A DNA stretch of 64,000 nt from Datura wrightii. Taxonomy: Eukaryota; Streptophyta; Magnoliopsida; Solanales; Solanaceae. The stretch spans positions 34,740,501 through 34,804,500 of the forward strand of contig JASDFA010000002.1 of assembly GCA_035772735.1 (NCBI GenBank), in the 5' to 3' direction. Made by a program: the position numbers and the translations under genes. Below, piece by piece: positions 47,215 to 59,058 of this stretch (its first letter is position 1; each line of letters opens with the position of its first letter). Below the pieces are notes generated by a model. It was given only the letters and a program-made list of their open reading frames with translations. It was not told where the DNA came from and searched no databases.

Positions 47215-49268
47215 TGTCACGACTCAAACGTACCCCCGGATCGTAGACACAGGACAAGGATCCCCGAGAGACCCCAAGTCAACCCATGGCATGAGCATAC
47301 ATCTAATTCAATTACATGAGCTAAAGACTTTACATAAAGAACGTAATCATAGCATAGCATAAGGGAAAATCAGTACTAGACTTATATAATACGGCGGAGT
47401 ACAACTTGTAGTCTGATAAGCCTCTAAATATGAAAGGCGGATTGATGGGAAAATTCCCCAACTAGTCCAATATCCAGAAACTAAAAGAAATAACATAGAG
47501 TGTGAACATGAGGACTCACTAAGTGTGCTGAGAGAAAGGCTAAACCAGCTACAAGTGAGGATGAGCCTGAGAACTGGGACCTATATCATGAAATAATACA
47601 ACATAGAAAGTATGCGGTAAGTATGTGAAATGTACTGAATATGCAAGGTAAATAAAATGGACATTTAAAACATATATGAAATTCATAAATGATCATAAGA
47701 GTAGGACTCATGCTCGTATCATAAATCATAATAACATATCATATCGCTCAAGATTTTCAAAACATTTGTAACATAACATAATCATAGTCATAATAGAAGA
47801 GATTTACTTAACATGACTTGAGCCAACATACATAATCATAAGATGCATAAATCATAAGGAATAGTGGGAGATTCTCTTAACCTACATACCCCATATGAGC
47901 ACACATAGAGCCCGACTTGTAACCCTAGTCGGGATGGTGTTCGTATCCTGCTAAGGATAGTAACCATGAAGGGCGTGATCACACATCAAAAGGGCCATTT
48001 GGGCCAGGGACAAACATGAAAGGGTCCTAACATACCTATGGTGGCTCGTAGTTCATGAGATCCAGGGCTTAATCGTGAGCCCCAAACCTACTCGGTGTTC
48101 AATACTACTCCCAAAATATATATAGTGCTCATAATAATACATACATGAGTTTATGGGCTAGTTAAATCATGATAATCATAAACATGCTTGGACATACGTG
48201 AACTAGCCATGACTTGAGGCCCGTGAGTCGGCCAAAAACATAATTCGTGATTGATAAAATTCATACAGACATGTAGATCATGCATGTAGCTTGAAATTCA
48301 TAAGTTTGTAGTGGATAACATAATAAATTCATAATTCATGTTGTGCTTATCAAAACACCAATGGATCAATTGATCATAAATCGATTCATCATAGGGCATG
48401 CATAATCAATCTTAATTGTGTAGAAATTAAAAATCAATAATATTACAATCAATTTAAATCCCAATAGATGATCAAATCAGTAGATTATGATAAGATTTCA
48501 AAATCACAAGACTCATAATTAATTCATTTAGTTTTATACAAATCAAGTACAAAATCCCATGAGTTTTTGATAATTTATAAGTAAAATCAGAGAGTAGGAG
48601 CATGGGTGTGGAAGGGACCATCCATTGATGACCTTACATATCTAGAAGCACTAGATTCTTAATCTCCCTTGAAAGCCCAAGATGGAATTGGGGAAGAACA
48701 CCTTGAATCACCTTCTAGACTCCTCTCTATACTCTTGCATGCATGAATAAGGCTTAAGGTGGACTAATCCCCCTTAAAAGACCCAATTCAGACCTTAAAA
48801 CGACATAGTTTAGGCCTTAGGAATTTAAGAATTATGAAAACACCCTTACTAAAAATACAAAAAAATAACTGTCAGGGGTCCCAACGAGTGACCTGACGAC
48901 TCGTTGCCAGGGACCACGACTTGTGTCCTTGAGTCGTCAAGTACACTGCCAGAATTCACCTTAGGGACCCCACGAGGAACCCTACAAATTGTGGTGGGTG
49001 ACCATGACTCGAGGTCACCATCTGTGGTCCCTACTGCCTTAGCTCCCTGGCCATGCATTCCATTCTCGCATGGGTGACCTCACAAGTTGTGAGGTATGAC
49101 TATGACTCGTGGTCACCCCCGTGCCCTTCCCAAAAACTCTTCCAAGCCCATCCTGACCATGAGCCACTTCACGACTCGTGGTCTCCTCCCCCCTAATGAG
49201 CCACCTCATGAACCGTCTTGTGACCTAGTGCGAATTTACAGTTTTTCTCCCTCCTCACCTCACGACTC
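47215..49268 (-). repeat. 5' LTR of F, outer end eroded
   Basis: It pairs with 40110-42142 and has a longer U3 motif array (48875-49268: for example GACGACTCGTTGCC, ATGACTCGTGGTC and CACGACTCGTGG). The last roughly 60 bp up to GGGGTATAACA are not recognisable. Confidence 0.85.
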
Positions 49269-49961
49269 GCTCAATTGATGAAATCATGATAGTTAATGGA
49301 TTTTACCTTGAACAAAATGGCTTGACGTTTATCAATTCTTCATCAGTGAAAATTATTTTAAGTTTCATGATTTACTCTATCACTGGATTTGAACTATTTT
49401 ATTTTAACTTTTTTCCTCCTAATTATTATTATGATGATTATTTTTATTAAATTAACTCTTGCCCCAACACACTCACTGAGTATCCAATATTCAGGCATAC
49501 CATTATTCTTTTTGATGGAATGTTAGGTAGAAGAGAAGAGCAGGTATAAATAAATTATCCAGACTAGGAGTACTTGCTTCTTTTAAGTTGTTGATGAGCC
49601 TACATTGTTGTTCATGGAATTTCATCAAGTCATTCATTTTTTTTGTTTCGGTTTGTGTCCTGGGTTAGTTTACATAATCTTAGAAGCTCCATAGACTAGT
49701 GTCGTATTTTGAGTAGAGATTGTTAAATTCATTGATCGACTTATATTTTATCTTTTCATGCTTAATGAAAGTTTACAAATTATTATTGTTCAGGTCTATT
49801 GTATATTTTTTTTAAAAAATTGTCTTAATTTTAAAATCAACATAATTGAATTTAATAATAAAATAGAGAAATTGTAGTGATCATATATTTATAAGGTATT
49901 TTCAATGTGATTGCGTAGCATTAGATGCCTGTTATGTCAGGGTCGAATTTGACACGTGACA

Positions 49962-51060
49962 GTATCCCTCATGTCTACTGGGTTTGTAATAATCTAGGCT
50001 TCCATGCTTGCTCTTCTTTACCCCTCTTTGCGAAGGTGTTCCTCTCCTAAAACTACCCTTCCATTTCTTAACGGAGGGGGTTTCTTTAATCATTTTTTCT
50101 TTACCTTTATTAGTCACCTATTTTGCCTTTGTTATCATTATTTCCTGTTGTGTTCTCTGCAATCATGGTCTTTTTCAGTGCTTCTTTTTAAATTATTTCA
50201 TGTCCTTTATTGGCTTCTTCTTCATCATCCCTTAGGATACAATTCTAGGTGGACCACAAAATATTCCTTCTCATTATGGCCCTGCAATTTTCACCTCTTA
50301 CAATACTCAGGTACATAATCATAATTGATATTCATCCACTTGTCTACTATCTCTTCCGTACTCTCTTTTCTCATGCTAACATTTATTCTTTGTGAAAATT
50401 CACCTAGTAGACCTACTTCTACCTTGACTCTCACCCAACTAGGCCTTATCTAATTGCGGGTAGCTATATCTACTTTCAATAATTTTCATACTGTAGTGGC
50501 TAAGGAAAAAACTGATTTCATCCAAAATAAGTTTGAGGATACGTATGGGAAAGATATCCAAGATATTGTAATGAAAGTCTCTTCTTCCAGATTAAATAGG
50601 GATCCCACTTTAGGGTACACATAAAATATGACTAGTTCATGAATGTGATGTAAAAATCAAGTTTGAATAAGAGGTTAACATATTCCTCAAGTAGTGTGGC
50701 TCGTATCAGAACATACATGTTGCAAAGTAATCTAATATTGCTTTTCTCCTTCAATTCACACTGTTTCGGAATCACTTTTCTCAACTCCTTAATATTTGGC
50801 CATCAATATAAGAATTTTCCAACCATAAAACATTGCAAACTTTCTCGCAGGATCATCTGTTCTACCTCCTCTCAAATTACCATAGGTTCTCCAGGTAAAT
50901 ACATTACTTGTTTCATTAGTCGAGGCAGTATTGTTTTTGCGGATATTTGTGGATTTAGGAATGCTGCATAGGTCAAAGTTTGAGTAGTAGGTTGTACTAA
51001 TGGATGTTGTGTCAAGAATGATTAAGCCGTATTAGGCAATGGCTGCCTAGTGGCCAAGAC
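49962..51060 (-). pseudogene. DUF4283-domain (plant LINE ORF1-type) pseudogene
   Basis: The minus strand reads, from about 51000: TLTYAAFLNPQISAKT, YLPGEPMVI, EVEQMILRESLQCFMVGKF, WPNIKELRKVIPKQCELK, YVLIRATLLEEYVNLL and TLKWDP, which is the typical DUF4283 pattern. Next come VRVKVEVGLLGEFSQRIN (near 50440-50385) and a degraded CCHC knuckle near 50320-50280 (YCKR-stop-KLQGHNEKEY). A basic tail follows to 49962. Such proteins occur as ORF1 of plant LINEs and as related gag-like genes. It has many stops. LTR J interrupts its 3' end. Confidence 0.8.
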
Positions 51061-51822
51061 AGCCATGACTGCCAGAAAAGAAATCGTAAAATCAAAATTA
51101 GGATTGAGAGTATTTTTTGTTAAGATTAAGTCTATTAATAAAAGTACAACTTTCATGAAATTAATAAAAAGGTTTAACAGAGAAATCCTTATTAAAAGCA
51201 CTACTCTCATTAGATTAAAAATTTTAAGAGAGAAGTCCTTGAAAAATGAATAGATAAAATTATCAACTCTTTAATTCCTAAATCAAATTTACTTAGGTGT
51301 TAGAACTAGAGTACACGGCAGAGGAACGTTCTATGGTAGGCATTGTGTACTTCCCCCCCAAAAAGAAAAAAATCTATAACCTTTACTCACCAAATTAAAT
51401 CTGTATATACATATAAAAGAGTATCTACAGCCCAGTGACATGGCATTTTGATAGGCCAAACTTGCTATTTATCTAGTTTAATAGATTTTTCTCCCTTCTC
51501 AATTAGTTATTTGTTGCACATTTTGAAAAAATAAATATAATTTGAAAAGTTACAACTTTTAATCTATATGTTTTTTGAATAGTTTCATTAATTTGTTTTC
51601 AACAACAGTTACTTCATGACTTCTTGAGATTCCATCAATTCCTAAAATAATAGTCTTGGCCTCCTGGTTCTCTTTTCTCTCATTTTTGCTCTATCCTATT
51701 TCATTTTCTCATTTTCTTCACCTTTTTAAAATCAAATAGCCCTTAGGCCTTATTAAAATTCAGAAAATGAAATATCAAAGTTCAACAAAAGGCCCAAACC
51801 CAGCCCACAAATAAGAATGTGA
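51061..51822. other. AT-rich spacer, nothing recognised
   Basis: No gene is seen. An imperfect repeat of about 55 bp (51131-51240, ending GAGAAATCCTT and GAGAAGTCCTT) and a C8 run near 51352 are the only structures noticed. It may hold the degraded upstream part of the DUF4283 unit. Confidence 0.4.
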
Positions 51823-53420
51823 TGTGCCGTGATTTTATGACACTTTCGATGCTTAAAACCAAGAAACTATGCACATTCCGAGTATGTTTATGTAGGTATG
51901 ATGTGTTTTGTGTTTAATGTCACAGGAAAACAGGTTCGGAAGTTAAATGGGCAAATTAATGCTTAAAACAACTGGACAGGAGGCTGCCAGGCACTTCACA
52001 AGTCGTTGGCACTTAGCACGACTCGTTCCTGAGTTCGTGGGAAAATATCGAGTTTTGAAGATGCAGGACCAATGTACTTAACGGGTGGAAGGAATGACTC
52101 GTTACACCTGGTAATGAGTCAAGAATCCAATCGTGAAGACTGAAAGATGAATTATTGAAAAAGTAACTAGTGAAGTTAACGGATGACGCCACAGGTCGTT
52201 GTCTGACCAAACGACTCATTAGGTGATTACTGGAGCCACTCAGAGGGTGTATTAGAAGATTTAGGAGGCTGACCACGAGAGGCCTAACGACTCGTGCCCA
52301 AGCATAATGAGTCGTTAGGTGACCCGTTGCCACGATTGGGCTTGATGCTGAGGATGACTGTTTTTAACAAAGAATGACTCGTCAATAGTCCTAACGAATC
52401 GTTACCTAGACTGTGACAACTGACGACCTGATTTCCAGTTTTAATTAGGAAAAGGTTTCTTAGGAACTATAAATACATTGTTTTGGTTTATTTTCATTGT
52501 ATAGTTTATTAGTACTACTTTTCACACATATTTTGGGGTTGTACTATTATTCTTGGTTTAAAAAACAAGATTTACAATTTTGTTCTTGAATTTTAGGATT
52601 TGAAAGCAACATTGGAATTTATTCATCAAGTTTGGAGTTTTATTCAATTTACTTGATTTTCTTCTACGATAATTTGTAAGTTGCAATTATAATTTATGCA
52701 ATATTTTGTGATTGTCATTATTCAAACATGAGTAGCTAAACCCATAACTAGGGTTGTGGGAACCAAGATGAATTTATACACATAGGTGAAACACTTACTG
52801 ATTCTTGAATGGGTTTTAATGCATGTAATTTTTTTCCCTTCGTTTTAATTAATTCTTGACGGTTGCAAACGTTAGGACTTGCCTTATTCTTACTTACCAG
52901 AGCAAGGATATAGTGAATGGGAAAAGGGATTAAGAACAGAGATTTGAGGCTATCAACCCTTATCTAATAGCTTGAACTTGTCTGGGGATAGTTAATCCGA
53001 TATTAAGCGTAACGGTTAACTAAGCATACACCCGTATACGGACCAAGTTGCATGGTGATAATCATCTAGATACGGTACCAACCATTTGGGTGAACCTAAC
53101 TTACCGATATTGCATGTTAAACACCGGAATAGATCACTAGTGTAAAAGTCGTATGGTTATGGAGTCTTGGGGAACACTATCCTAGCCAATTTGTTAATTG
53201 AATACAAACCGAATTTTACTCAAGCTTTTAGTAGTTTTTACTCTTATTTAGTAGTTTATTTTGTCCCCCTTTAGTAAATAAGTAGCCCGATAGTAATAAC
53301 TATTTACATTAACTCAAGTTCTTTACATATTTCCTATGGGATTGACCTCAACCTTCGTTGGGTTCTATATTTGATATCGACCGCTTTATATCTCAATTGC
53401 AAGGTTTAATTTGGGCGACA
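51823..53420 (+). repeat. 5' LTR of Athila-like element G
   Basis: It starts near TGTGCCGTGA and ends GGGCGACA directly before the tRNA-Asp-type primer site. It contains a motif array (51985-52410), a TATA box (52467-52475) and a late block TCCTATGGGATTGACC that resembles TCCCTATGGGTTCGAC in H. The start is approximate because no matching 3' LTR was found. Confidence 0.7.
51985..52475 (+). promoter_or_regulatory. ACGA(C/G)TCGT motif array and TATA box, G LTR
   Basis: More than ten copies are seen, for example ACAAGTCGTTGG, GCACGACTCGTTCC, TAATGAGTCGTTAGG and CTAACGAATCGTTACC. The array ends about 60 bp before CTATAAATA at 52467. The same motif type occurs in the chromovirus LTRs. Confidence 0.65.
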
Positions 53421-53428
53421 TCAAATTT

Positions 53429-53446
53429 TGGCGCCGTTGCCGGGGA
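53429..53446 (+). other. Primer binding site of G (tRNA-Asp type)
   Basis: TGGCGCCGTTGCCGGGGA lies nine bases after the LTR. It is complementary to the 3' end of plant tRNA-Asp, as in Athila-group elements. Confidence 0.85.
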
Positions 53447-53551
53447 ATACGGCTAAGGCTTTTGTTAATTGTGTTTGCTTTACTGTTGGTTCTTGTTTCC
53501 TTTTTATTTTTCTTTTTTGGTTTTTGTTTTTAATAGGACTTAGGTTCGTGC

Positions 53552-55295
53552 ATGCCCAATACTAGGAGCCAAGGAAATCCCCTGGTTCCAATTGATCACG
53601 AACTTGAGCAGACACTAAGGACTCTAAGAAGAATGGCCAACATACAAGAACAGGAGACAGTGGACCAAGCCACATCGAGAATGTTGGCTTAGGAGCAAGC
53701 TCGGGCCAGAGATCGTGAGTTAGCTAGGGTTGTTGAAGAGCAACGACTAGCTACTGAAGCAGAAAGAGCTAGAAGTCACAGAGGTCCATAACAGCAGAGA
53801 CACCAGTATTTTGATGAGGAGGATGATGCTGATATAGATGAAGTCGGTGCCACTGGAGCTATAGTCCCTCCCCCTTAGCCTGCTGGGGAAAAGATTGATA
53901 TTACCAATGTTATGATCCAGCTACTCAACATGAAGGGAATATTTGCAGGTCACTCAACTGATGATGCTCATACTCACTTGACAAATTTCGTGGATTATCT
54001 GCAAGGCATACAAACAACCGGGAGTGATCCAGGATGCAATCAGACTGAGGTTATTTCCCTTTTCATTAGGGAATGAGGCATGATGTGGTTGGCTGAGCTG
54101 CCAAATGATTATATCACTACTTGGTGGGAGCTTAAGAGAGCTTTTCTTTAAAGATTCTTCCCACCTTCCAAAGCGTTGCAACTAAAAGATGAGATATACA
54201 ACTTCAGGAAATTGAATTCAGAGGCACTTCATGAGACATGGCTTCATTTCAACAAGAAGCTCAAAAGGGTTCCAAATCACAGGATTCCAGACTATATATT
54301 GTTGGAGATCTTCTATAGGTTTCTAAATGCTAACACCAAGGCGGTGGATGATACCATCTCTGGCAGAACCTTTATGAGACACACTTATGCAGAGGCCGCT
54401 GAGCTACTTGACAGGATCACCCAAACCAACCGCGCTTGGCACACTAGAGAGTCGAAGATTATGGCTAGTTCTTATATTGTTGGTATGTCTGTAGAATAGA
54501 AAAGAAAAGACGAATAGCATGATCAAGATATTGCTGAGATTAAAACAACTATGGGGTTGCTTGCTAAGCATTTGATGGGAGTCAGAGCAGAGAAAGTTAA
54601 TGTTGTGGGTTCTTAGGGCAAGGCCCCAAGAAACGATGGATGTGAATCTGAGTTTGAGGAGGAAGCTAACCATTTAAATGATCAAAGGGCTAGTTTCCAA
54701 ACCAACACCCAAGGGTCTAACCAGGAATCTTGGCGTCAAGGTCAAGGGAACCAAGGTCAGAACTTTTACAAGGATAACAATTACAACCGAGGCCACTACA
54801 GAGATAATGGAGATTGGATGAAGCGTGAGGAGTACAAGAATGATAGAAGCAGTTTTTATGTTCCTCCAAGAAATTGTGAGCCAGAGGCTAGTGGTTCAAG
54901 GGTTGAAGACATGTCATCCAAAGTACTTAAGTAGATAGAGACAACAGATAGCCATTTTAAGGAGCTCTGTGCTGATATTTCTTGTTTGAATCAAAAGGTG
55001 GAGTCACATGGCATGGTTATTAAGCAGATTGAGCAGCAGATGAGTCAGATGTCTATTGCAATGAATCAGAGGTAGAAAGGCACACTTCCTAGCAACACAC
55101 AAAATCTGAAAAATGAAAGTCATTGCATTACTATCACTACTAGGAGCGGAAAGGCGACAGTTGATCCACCTAGGCCGGTTGTAATTAAGGAGACAGAAAA
55201 GTTCTTCTCGATGAATGATGACAATATAGCAGATTTTGAAAACCCAACTTCGGTTGGAGATTCAGATGTGAAGACTGTCCGGCTGGTTTGTTAGG
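53552..55295 (+). pseudogene. gag: Athila-type gag pseudogene, G, 5' part
   Basis: A single frame runs from ATG 53552 (MPNTRSQGNPLVPIDHELEQ) for about 1.74 kb with no frameshift. It carries the Athila capsid pattern: GIFAGHSTDDAHTHL, then WLAELPNDYITTWWELKRAF, RFFPPSK, LNSEALHETW and YAEAAELLDRITQTN. Stops: TAG at 53690, 53876, 54497, 54515, 54614, 54932, 55073 and 55292; TAA at 53789 and 54149; TGA at 54074. No CCHC knuckle is seen. LTR K interrupts the gene at 55296. Confidence 0.88.
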
Positions 55296-56675
55296 TGTTA
55301 AAAACCGACACGCAAGTGCACGTGGTCAAACAAGTAATAAAGTGGCTAAGTAAGCCAAGTATCGAACCAAGGAGACTCTGGATAAGTAAAATTGCTTAGG
55401 TATACTATATTCTATCTTACTTCTAAATATGATGACAACAACGTAACCAAAAGTTAAATAAATTTTTGTTTATAAATTATATACTAAAACTATTAACAAA
55501 TATTTACTGTGAATTGAAACTATGGATATGAGCATGCCAAGGTTAAGAACAAGTAATGAACTTGATTATAATCATAATTTGGTTAATCTTTTCTTCATGT
55601 TGCTAGCCAAGAACATTAGCCTAGAGATTAAAACTCTCGTATTTAATCTCACTTTAGAATCATAAATCATTCGTCTACATTTCTATGATCAAATGCAATT
55701 TATGACCTAGCAATACAATTCCGGTTCCTAATTGACTCATACGGCTTTCAAGTATATTTCTATCAGGAAAGCACATCAAAACCCAATTTTTCCAAATCAA
55801 GTTAAGAACAATACCCTATTAATTCACAACTTTCCAATTTCTTGCTCTCTCGAGTGAAATTGGACTTTTTAGATGTACATTAATGTCGGCCACACACTAA
55901 TGCAGTAGAAACAAGAATTAATAGAACAACATAGAAGAAAAAGATGAAAAACCATACAATTCAATAATCAAAATTCATCACCATTGTTCACAACCTCAGC
56001 AAGGAAGAGAATTAGCCACTCATTTGTGGATTAATCATCCTAAAACAAGTGTTAATCATACAAACAATTGATTGAAAGAAGAAAGGAAGAGAGAAAATCC
56101 CTTAGCTTTTTCGTCCATCAACTGCCTCTAACCCACGTCCTTGCTCCACCAAGTCTGAATTCTTTAAAAATAAGCCTAAGTGTTCTATTTATACTATTGG
56201 GAATTTTTCCCAGGATAACAAGCAACGTGTCACGGAGGCCAACGCGGAGCACAGCCTCTGTGACACGGCGTGGACGTGGACCCTCACTGGAAATCCAGGG
56301 TCCAGGAATATAGCCTCAACGTGGCACGGAGGCCAACACGGAGGCTTATCTCCGTGCCACGGAGCTGTCGCGAGGCTTCACTGGAAATTGCCAATTAAAT
56401 CACCCTCAAGGCAGTGTGCCTCCGCGATGGTAGCGTGGCACAACTCCATCGCGGAGCCCCTTTACATTGCACATTCCAATGTCTTTTCCGTGCTCGCATC
56501 CAAGTCCAACTCCGATATTGTTCCAACATGCATTTTTGCTCCTCTAAATCATATTTTACCGACAAAACAATGCTAATCATGTTGGTTAGTATAAATCCAC
56601 ATTTTATTACCAATTACATGAAAATGTATACACATTGCACAACAAACAAAGCGAAAATGATACGTTTGAGTATCA
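55296..56675 (-). repeat. Antisense solo LTR K inside G
   Basis: The plus strand runs TGTTAAAAACC to GTATCA. The minus strand has a TATA box at 56193-56186 and, upstream of it, palindromic CTCCGTG motifs (56220-56460). Its 3' end (GTGCACTTGCGTGTCGGT) and an inner block (TACTAACCAACATGATTAG) match the LTR of H. No clear target duplication is seen (TTAGG versus CTTGG). Confidence 0.7.
56186..56460 (-). promoter_or_regulatory. CTCCGTGNCACGGAG palindromes and TATA box, LTR K
   Basis: A perfect palindrome lies at 56350-56364 (CTCCGTG-C-CACGGAG), with partial copies at 56226-56260 and 56320-56340. A perfect 11-bp inverted repeat CTCCGCGATGG / CCATCGCGGAG lies at 56420-56430 and 56446-56456. The TATA box (minus TATAAATA, 56193-56186) lies about 30 bp beyond. 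Confidence 0.65.
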
Positions 56676-57507
56676 CTTGGGCATATAAATCTGCCCAAGA
56701 TCGAAGACTGCTCCTAGTAATGCAAAGGAGCGAGGAGCTACCCATGAGAAGGAGAAGGAGGCACAATAAAAGTTTACACCGATCCTTAGACCTCCTCCTC
56801 CTTACCCACAGTGTTTGAAGAAAAAGGCCGAAGATGGGAAGTATGATAAATTTATTTCTATGCTTAAGCAATTTTCGGTGAACATCCCATTAATCGAGGC
56901 ACTTGAGCAGCTGCCCAGCTATGCTAAATTTATGAAGGACCTCGGCACCAGCAAAAGGACTGTAAGCTTGAAACCTACTGATAATTTGCACCACTATGGT
57001 GCCATAACTACACGAGTCATAGCTCAGAAGAAGGAATACCCAAGTGCTTTTACTATACCTTCCACCATTGGGGATGTCGAGTTTGCATGGGCGCTATGTG
57101 ACCTGGGAGCTAGCATAAATTTGATGCCGCTAGTAGTGTTCAAAAAAATTGGTCTTGGGAGCCGCCACATCGACCACTATATTGCTACTAATGGCTAATA
57201 GAACCGTTAAAAAGCTGGTGGGGATCCTATTTGATGTGCTTGTCAAGGTGGACAAATTTATATTCCCAGCAAACTTCGTTATTCTGGACTGCGAAATAGA
57301 TTATGAGGTCCCCATCATTTTGGAGTGACCATTCCTTGCAACCGGCAGGGACCTAGTAGATGTAGAGGCAGGCCAGTTAAAATTTAGGTTAAATAAAGAC
57401 GAGGTTACCTTTAACATTTACCGGACCATGAAGCAACCAAGTGAATTCAACATGGTCTCAGCACTAGAGGACGGATATGAATTACTTGACGAATTCTAAG
57501 TAGTCAA
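56676..57507 (+). pseudogene. Athila-type gag end and protease pseudogene, G, 3' part
   Basis: Gag resumes with a Pro run (RPPPPYPQ near 56790-56812), KKKAEDGKYDKFISMLKQF, NIPLIEALEQLPSYAKFMKD, then protease: AFTIPSTIGDVEFAWALCDL and GASINLMPL, with the catalytic D-L-G-A-S intact (near 57100-57114). A one-base frame change near 57190 moves the rest (VDKFIFPANFVILDCEIDYE, PFLATGRDLVDVE) to another frame, with TGA for CGA in the GRPF block. It ends with TAA at about 57497. No RT follows. Confidence 0.85.
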
Positions 57508-57546
57508 GAGACTTGCATCGTTCCACGACGTTAAATCAAGTGCTGC

Positions 57547-57649
57547 ATGGGAGGCAACCCATAGAGGTGGTTTGGTGAAGTCTGAGTAGCCAAAACACCC
57601 ACGTCGGGCTGCGACGCTAAATCAAGCGCTTCTTGGGATGCAACCCAAG
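57547..57649 (+). other. Two copies of the Athila GGCAACCCA hairpin
   Basis: ATGGG-AGGCAA-CCCAT at 57547-57562 and CTTGGG-ATGCAA-CCCAAG at 57632-57649, each preceded by CGACG(T/C)TAAATCAAG. The third copy of the window is in H at 63516-63533. Confidence 0.75.
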
Positions 57650-58440
57650 TTGTAATTGTAAGAAATATGCAGTGTTTACGTTTGTTAATGGGTGCAGGTG
57701 ATTAAGATGGGAAATTTGAAGTTAAAACCAAAAATTTGAATCAGAGTTGCTGGTGCCAAAAAGCACAGGATGAGTTATCACCACACCAAATGACTTGTTA
57801 ACTGGATCATCCTCAAAGCTGCATAAAACAATGTAGACAACGGTTGACCAAACGAGTCATTGCCAACGACAACAAATCGTGAGGTCCTCCGTTGTGTCTA
57901 CTGGATCTAAGGCATAATTAAATTGAGAAAGGTGATAACAACTCACTCAATGAATCATTAGGAGACCAAATGATTCGTTAAGTGACCCGTCATGAAGCTA
58001 CAAAAGTTCAAGGACCACGACTTAGGTCATGGCTCGTTGGGTGATACCACAAGTCGTTACTTGAATTGTTAGCTCCCAGGTAAGTTTTTAAGCTCAATTC
58101 AATGCACGAAGGGTCAAACGAGTCATCTCACCACGTAACGACTCATTTGGTAGGTCGTCATGTGTTTTTAAATAATTGTCATTCGACCCGACCCACACAA
58201 ATAGTTAGGGAAATTTCTTTTTCAATTATATAAAACCCAACCTTCTTGCACTCCTAATTCTTTCCTAAGCTTAAACCCATGACACATAACTTCAAAATTA
58301 CCAACAAAATCACCATTGCAAGATAAACTGCACTCGCAAAATTCACAGGCATATTAACCCCATAACATCTTCTTATCTCAATCATTCACTTATCGAGAAT
58401 CAATCAAACATGGATTCACAACACACGCACACTTGATCAC
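57650..58440 (+). other. Noncoding region of G with motif array and TATA box
   Basis: No coding is seen. ACGA(C/G)TCGT-like motifs fill 57790-58170 (for example AACGAGTCATTGCC, ATGGCTCGTTGGG and AACGACTCATTTGG). TTATATAAAACCC at 58226-58237 follows about 55 bp later. This looks like a promoter-bearing LTR U3 or an internal promoter; it does not align with the 5' LTR of G. Confidence 0.5.
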
Positions 58441-59058
58441 ACTCTCCTTTCTTCTCAAGCATCCCGTGAGTAATTTTTCCTAGTTAATTCTAAGTATCTT
58501 TGCATTTAAATAAGATTTTTTGTTGACCTATGCTTTGAATGATCTCGAAATTATTTAAATTAATGTTGTACTCATTTCGATCTTTGCTCATGTTGGTAAT
58601 AAACCCTGGATAGACTGAACACATAAATCATGATTGGAATTTAATGGGTTAGATATGAGAAATTGACTCTTTGTGTTTGTGGAGTTAAACAATAGCAAGT
58701 GGATGAAGATGAATGTAGGATAGGTAAACTAAGACTCTTGATCACGAGCTACATCACAAGTTGTTAGATCACCAAACGACTTATTGTGTAGCTCGTCCTG
58801 AGTGGAAATTAAATCAAGAGATTAGTGTACCTAATGACTGACTTACGACTTGTTTCCTTTGGCAACAACTCTTTGTGACCAGTCGTTAAGTACACTGGTC
58901 CAACATGACGAAAGCATGGTTTGGGACAACGAAGGACCTTACGAGTCATTTCTAGTGGCAACAACTCGTTGAGTCACTCGATATGTCCACTGAGAAGCAG
59001 TTTATAAGTGCTTTTGTTTCATCTCATCCGGTATACCAGCAACTTTTCCACAGGCACA
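58441..59058 (+). other. Region with candidate intron and second motif array
   Basis: CATCCCGTGAGTAAT at about 58463 resembles a splice donor and GTATACCAG at about 59039 an acceptor, just before an ATG at 59059. The span holds another motif array (58740-58985: AACGACTTATTG, TTACGACTTGTTTCC and TACGAGTCATTTC). No coding is seen. Confidence 0.35.

Larger units (their letters stand above)
40110..49268 (-). mobile_element. Chromovirus F, antisense, nested in J
   Basis: LTRs 40110-42142 and 47215-49268 flank a 5.07-kb internal region with primer site, gag, protease, RT, RNase H, integrase, chromodomain and polypurine tract. It belongs to the same broad group as A and B. The outer end of the 5' LTR has lost or diverged over its last tens of bases, so no target duplication is visible (left flank CTAAT). 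Confidence 0.92.
31998..49961 (+). repeat. LTR J, split by four later insertions
   Basis: It starts TGTAACACTCC at 31998 and ends CGTGACA at 49961. Without the Helitron, E, S2 and F, about 2.4 kb remain, a normal LTR length. A TATA box (TATAAATATA, 32431-32440) lies about 430 bp inside. The flanks GTACT and GTATC agree at three of five bases. Both flanks fit one DUF4283 pseudogene. No internal region is seen, so it is read as a solo LTR. Confidence 0.65.

Noticed and set aside
53690..55075. TAG recoding or readthrough as the reason for many TAG stops in G gag
   Set aside because: TAA and TGA stops also occur, there are too many sites, and related chromoviruses here show the same C-to-T decay.
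56395..56871. Open frames in solo LTR K on both strands
   Set aside because: They cross the LTR end and the palindromic U3 and match no protein family.
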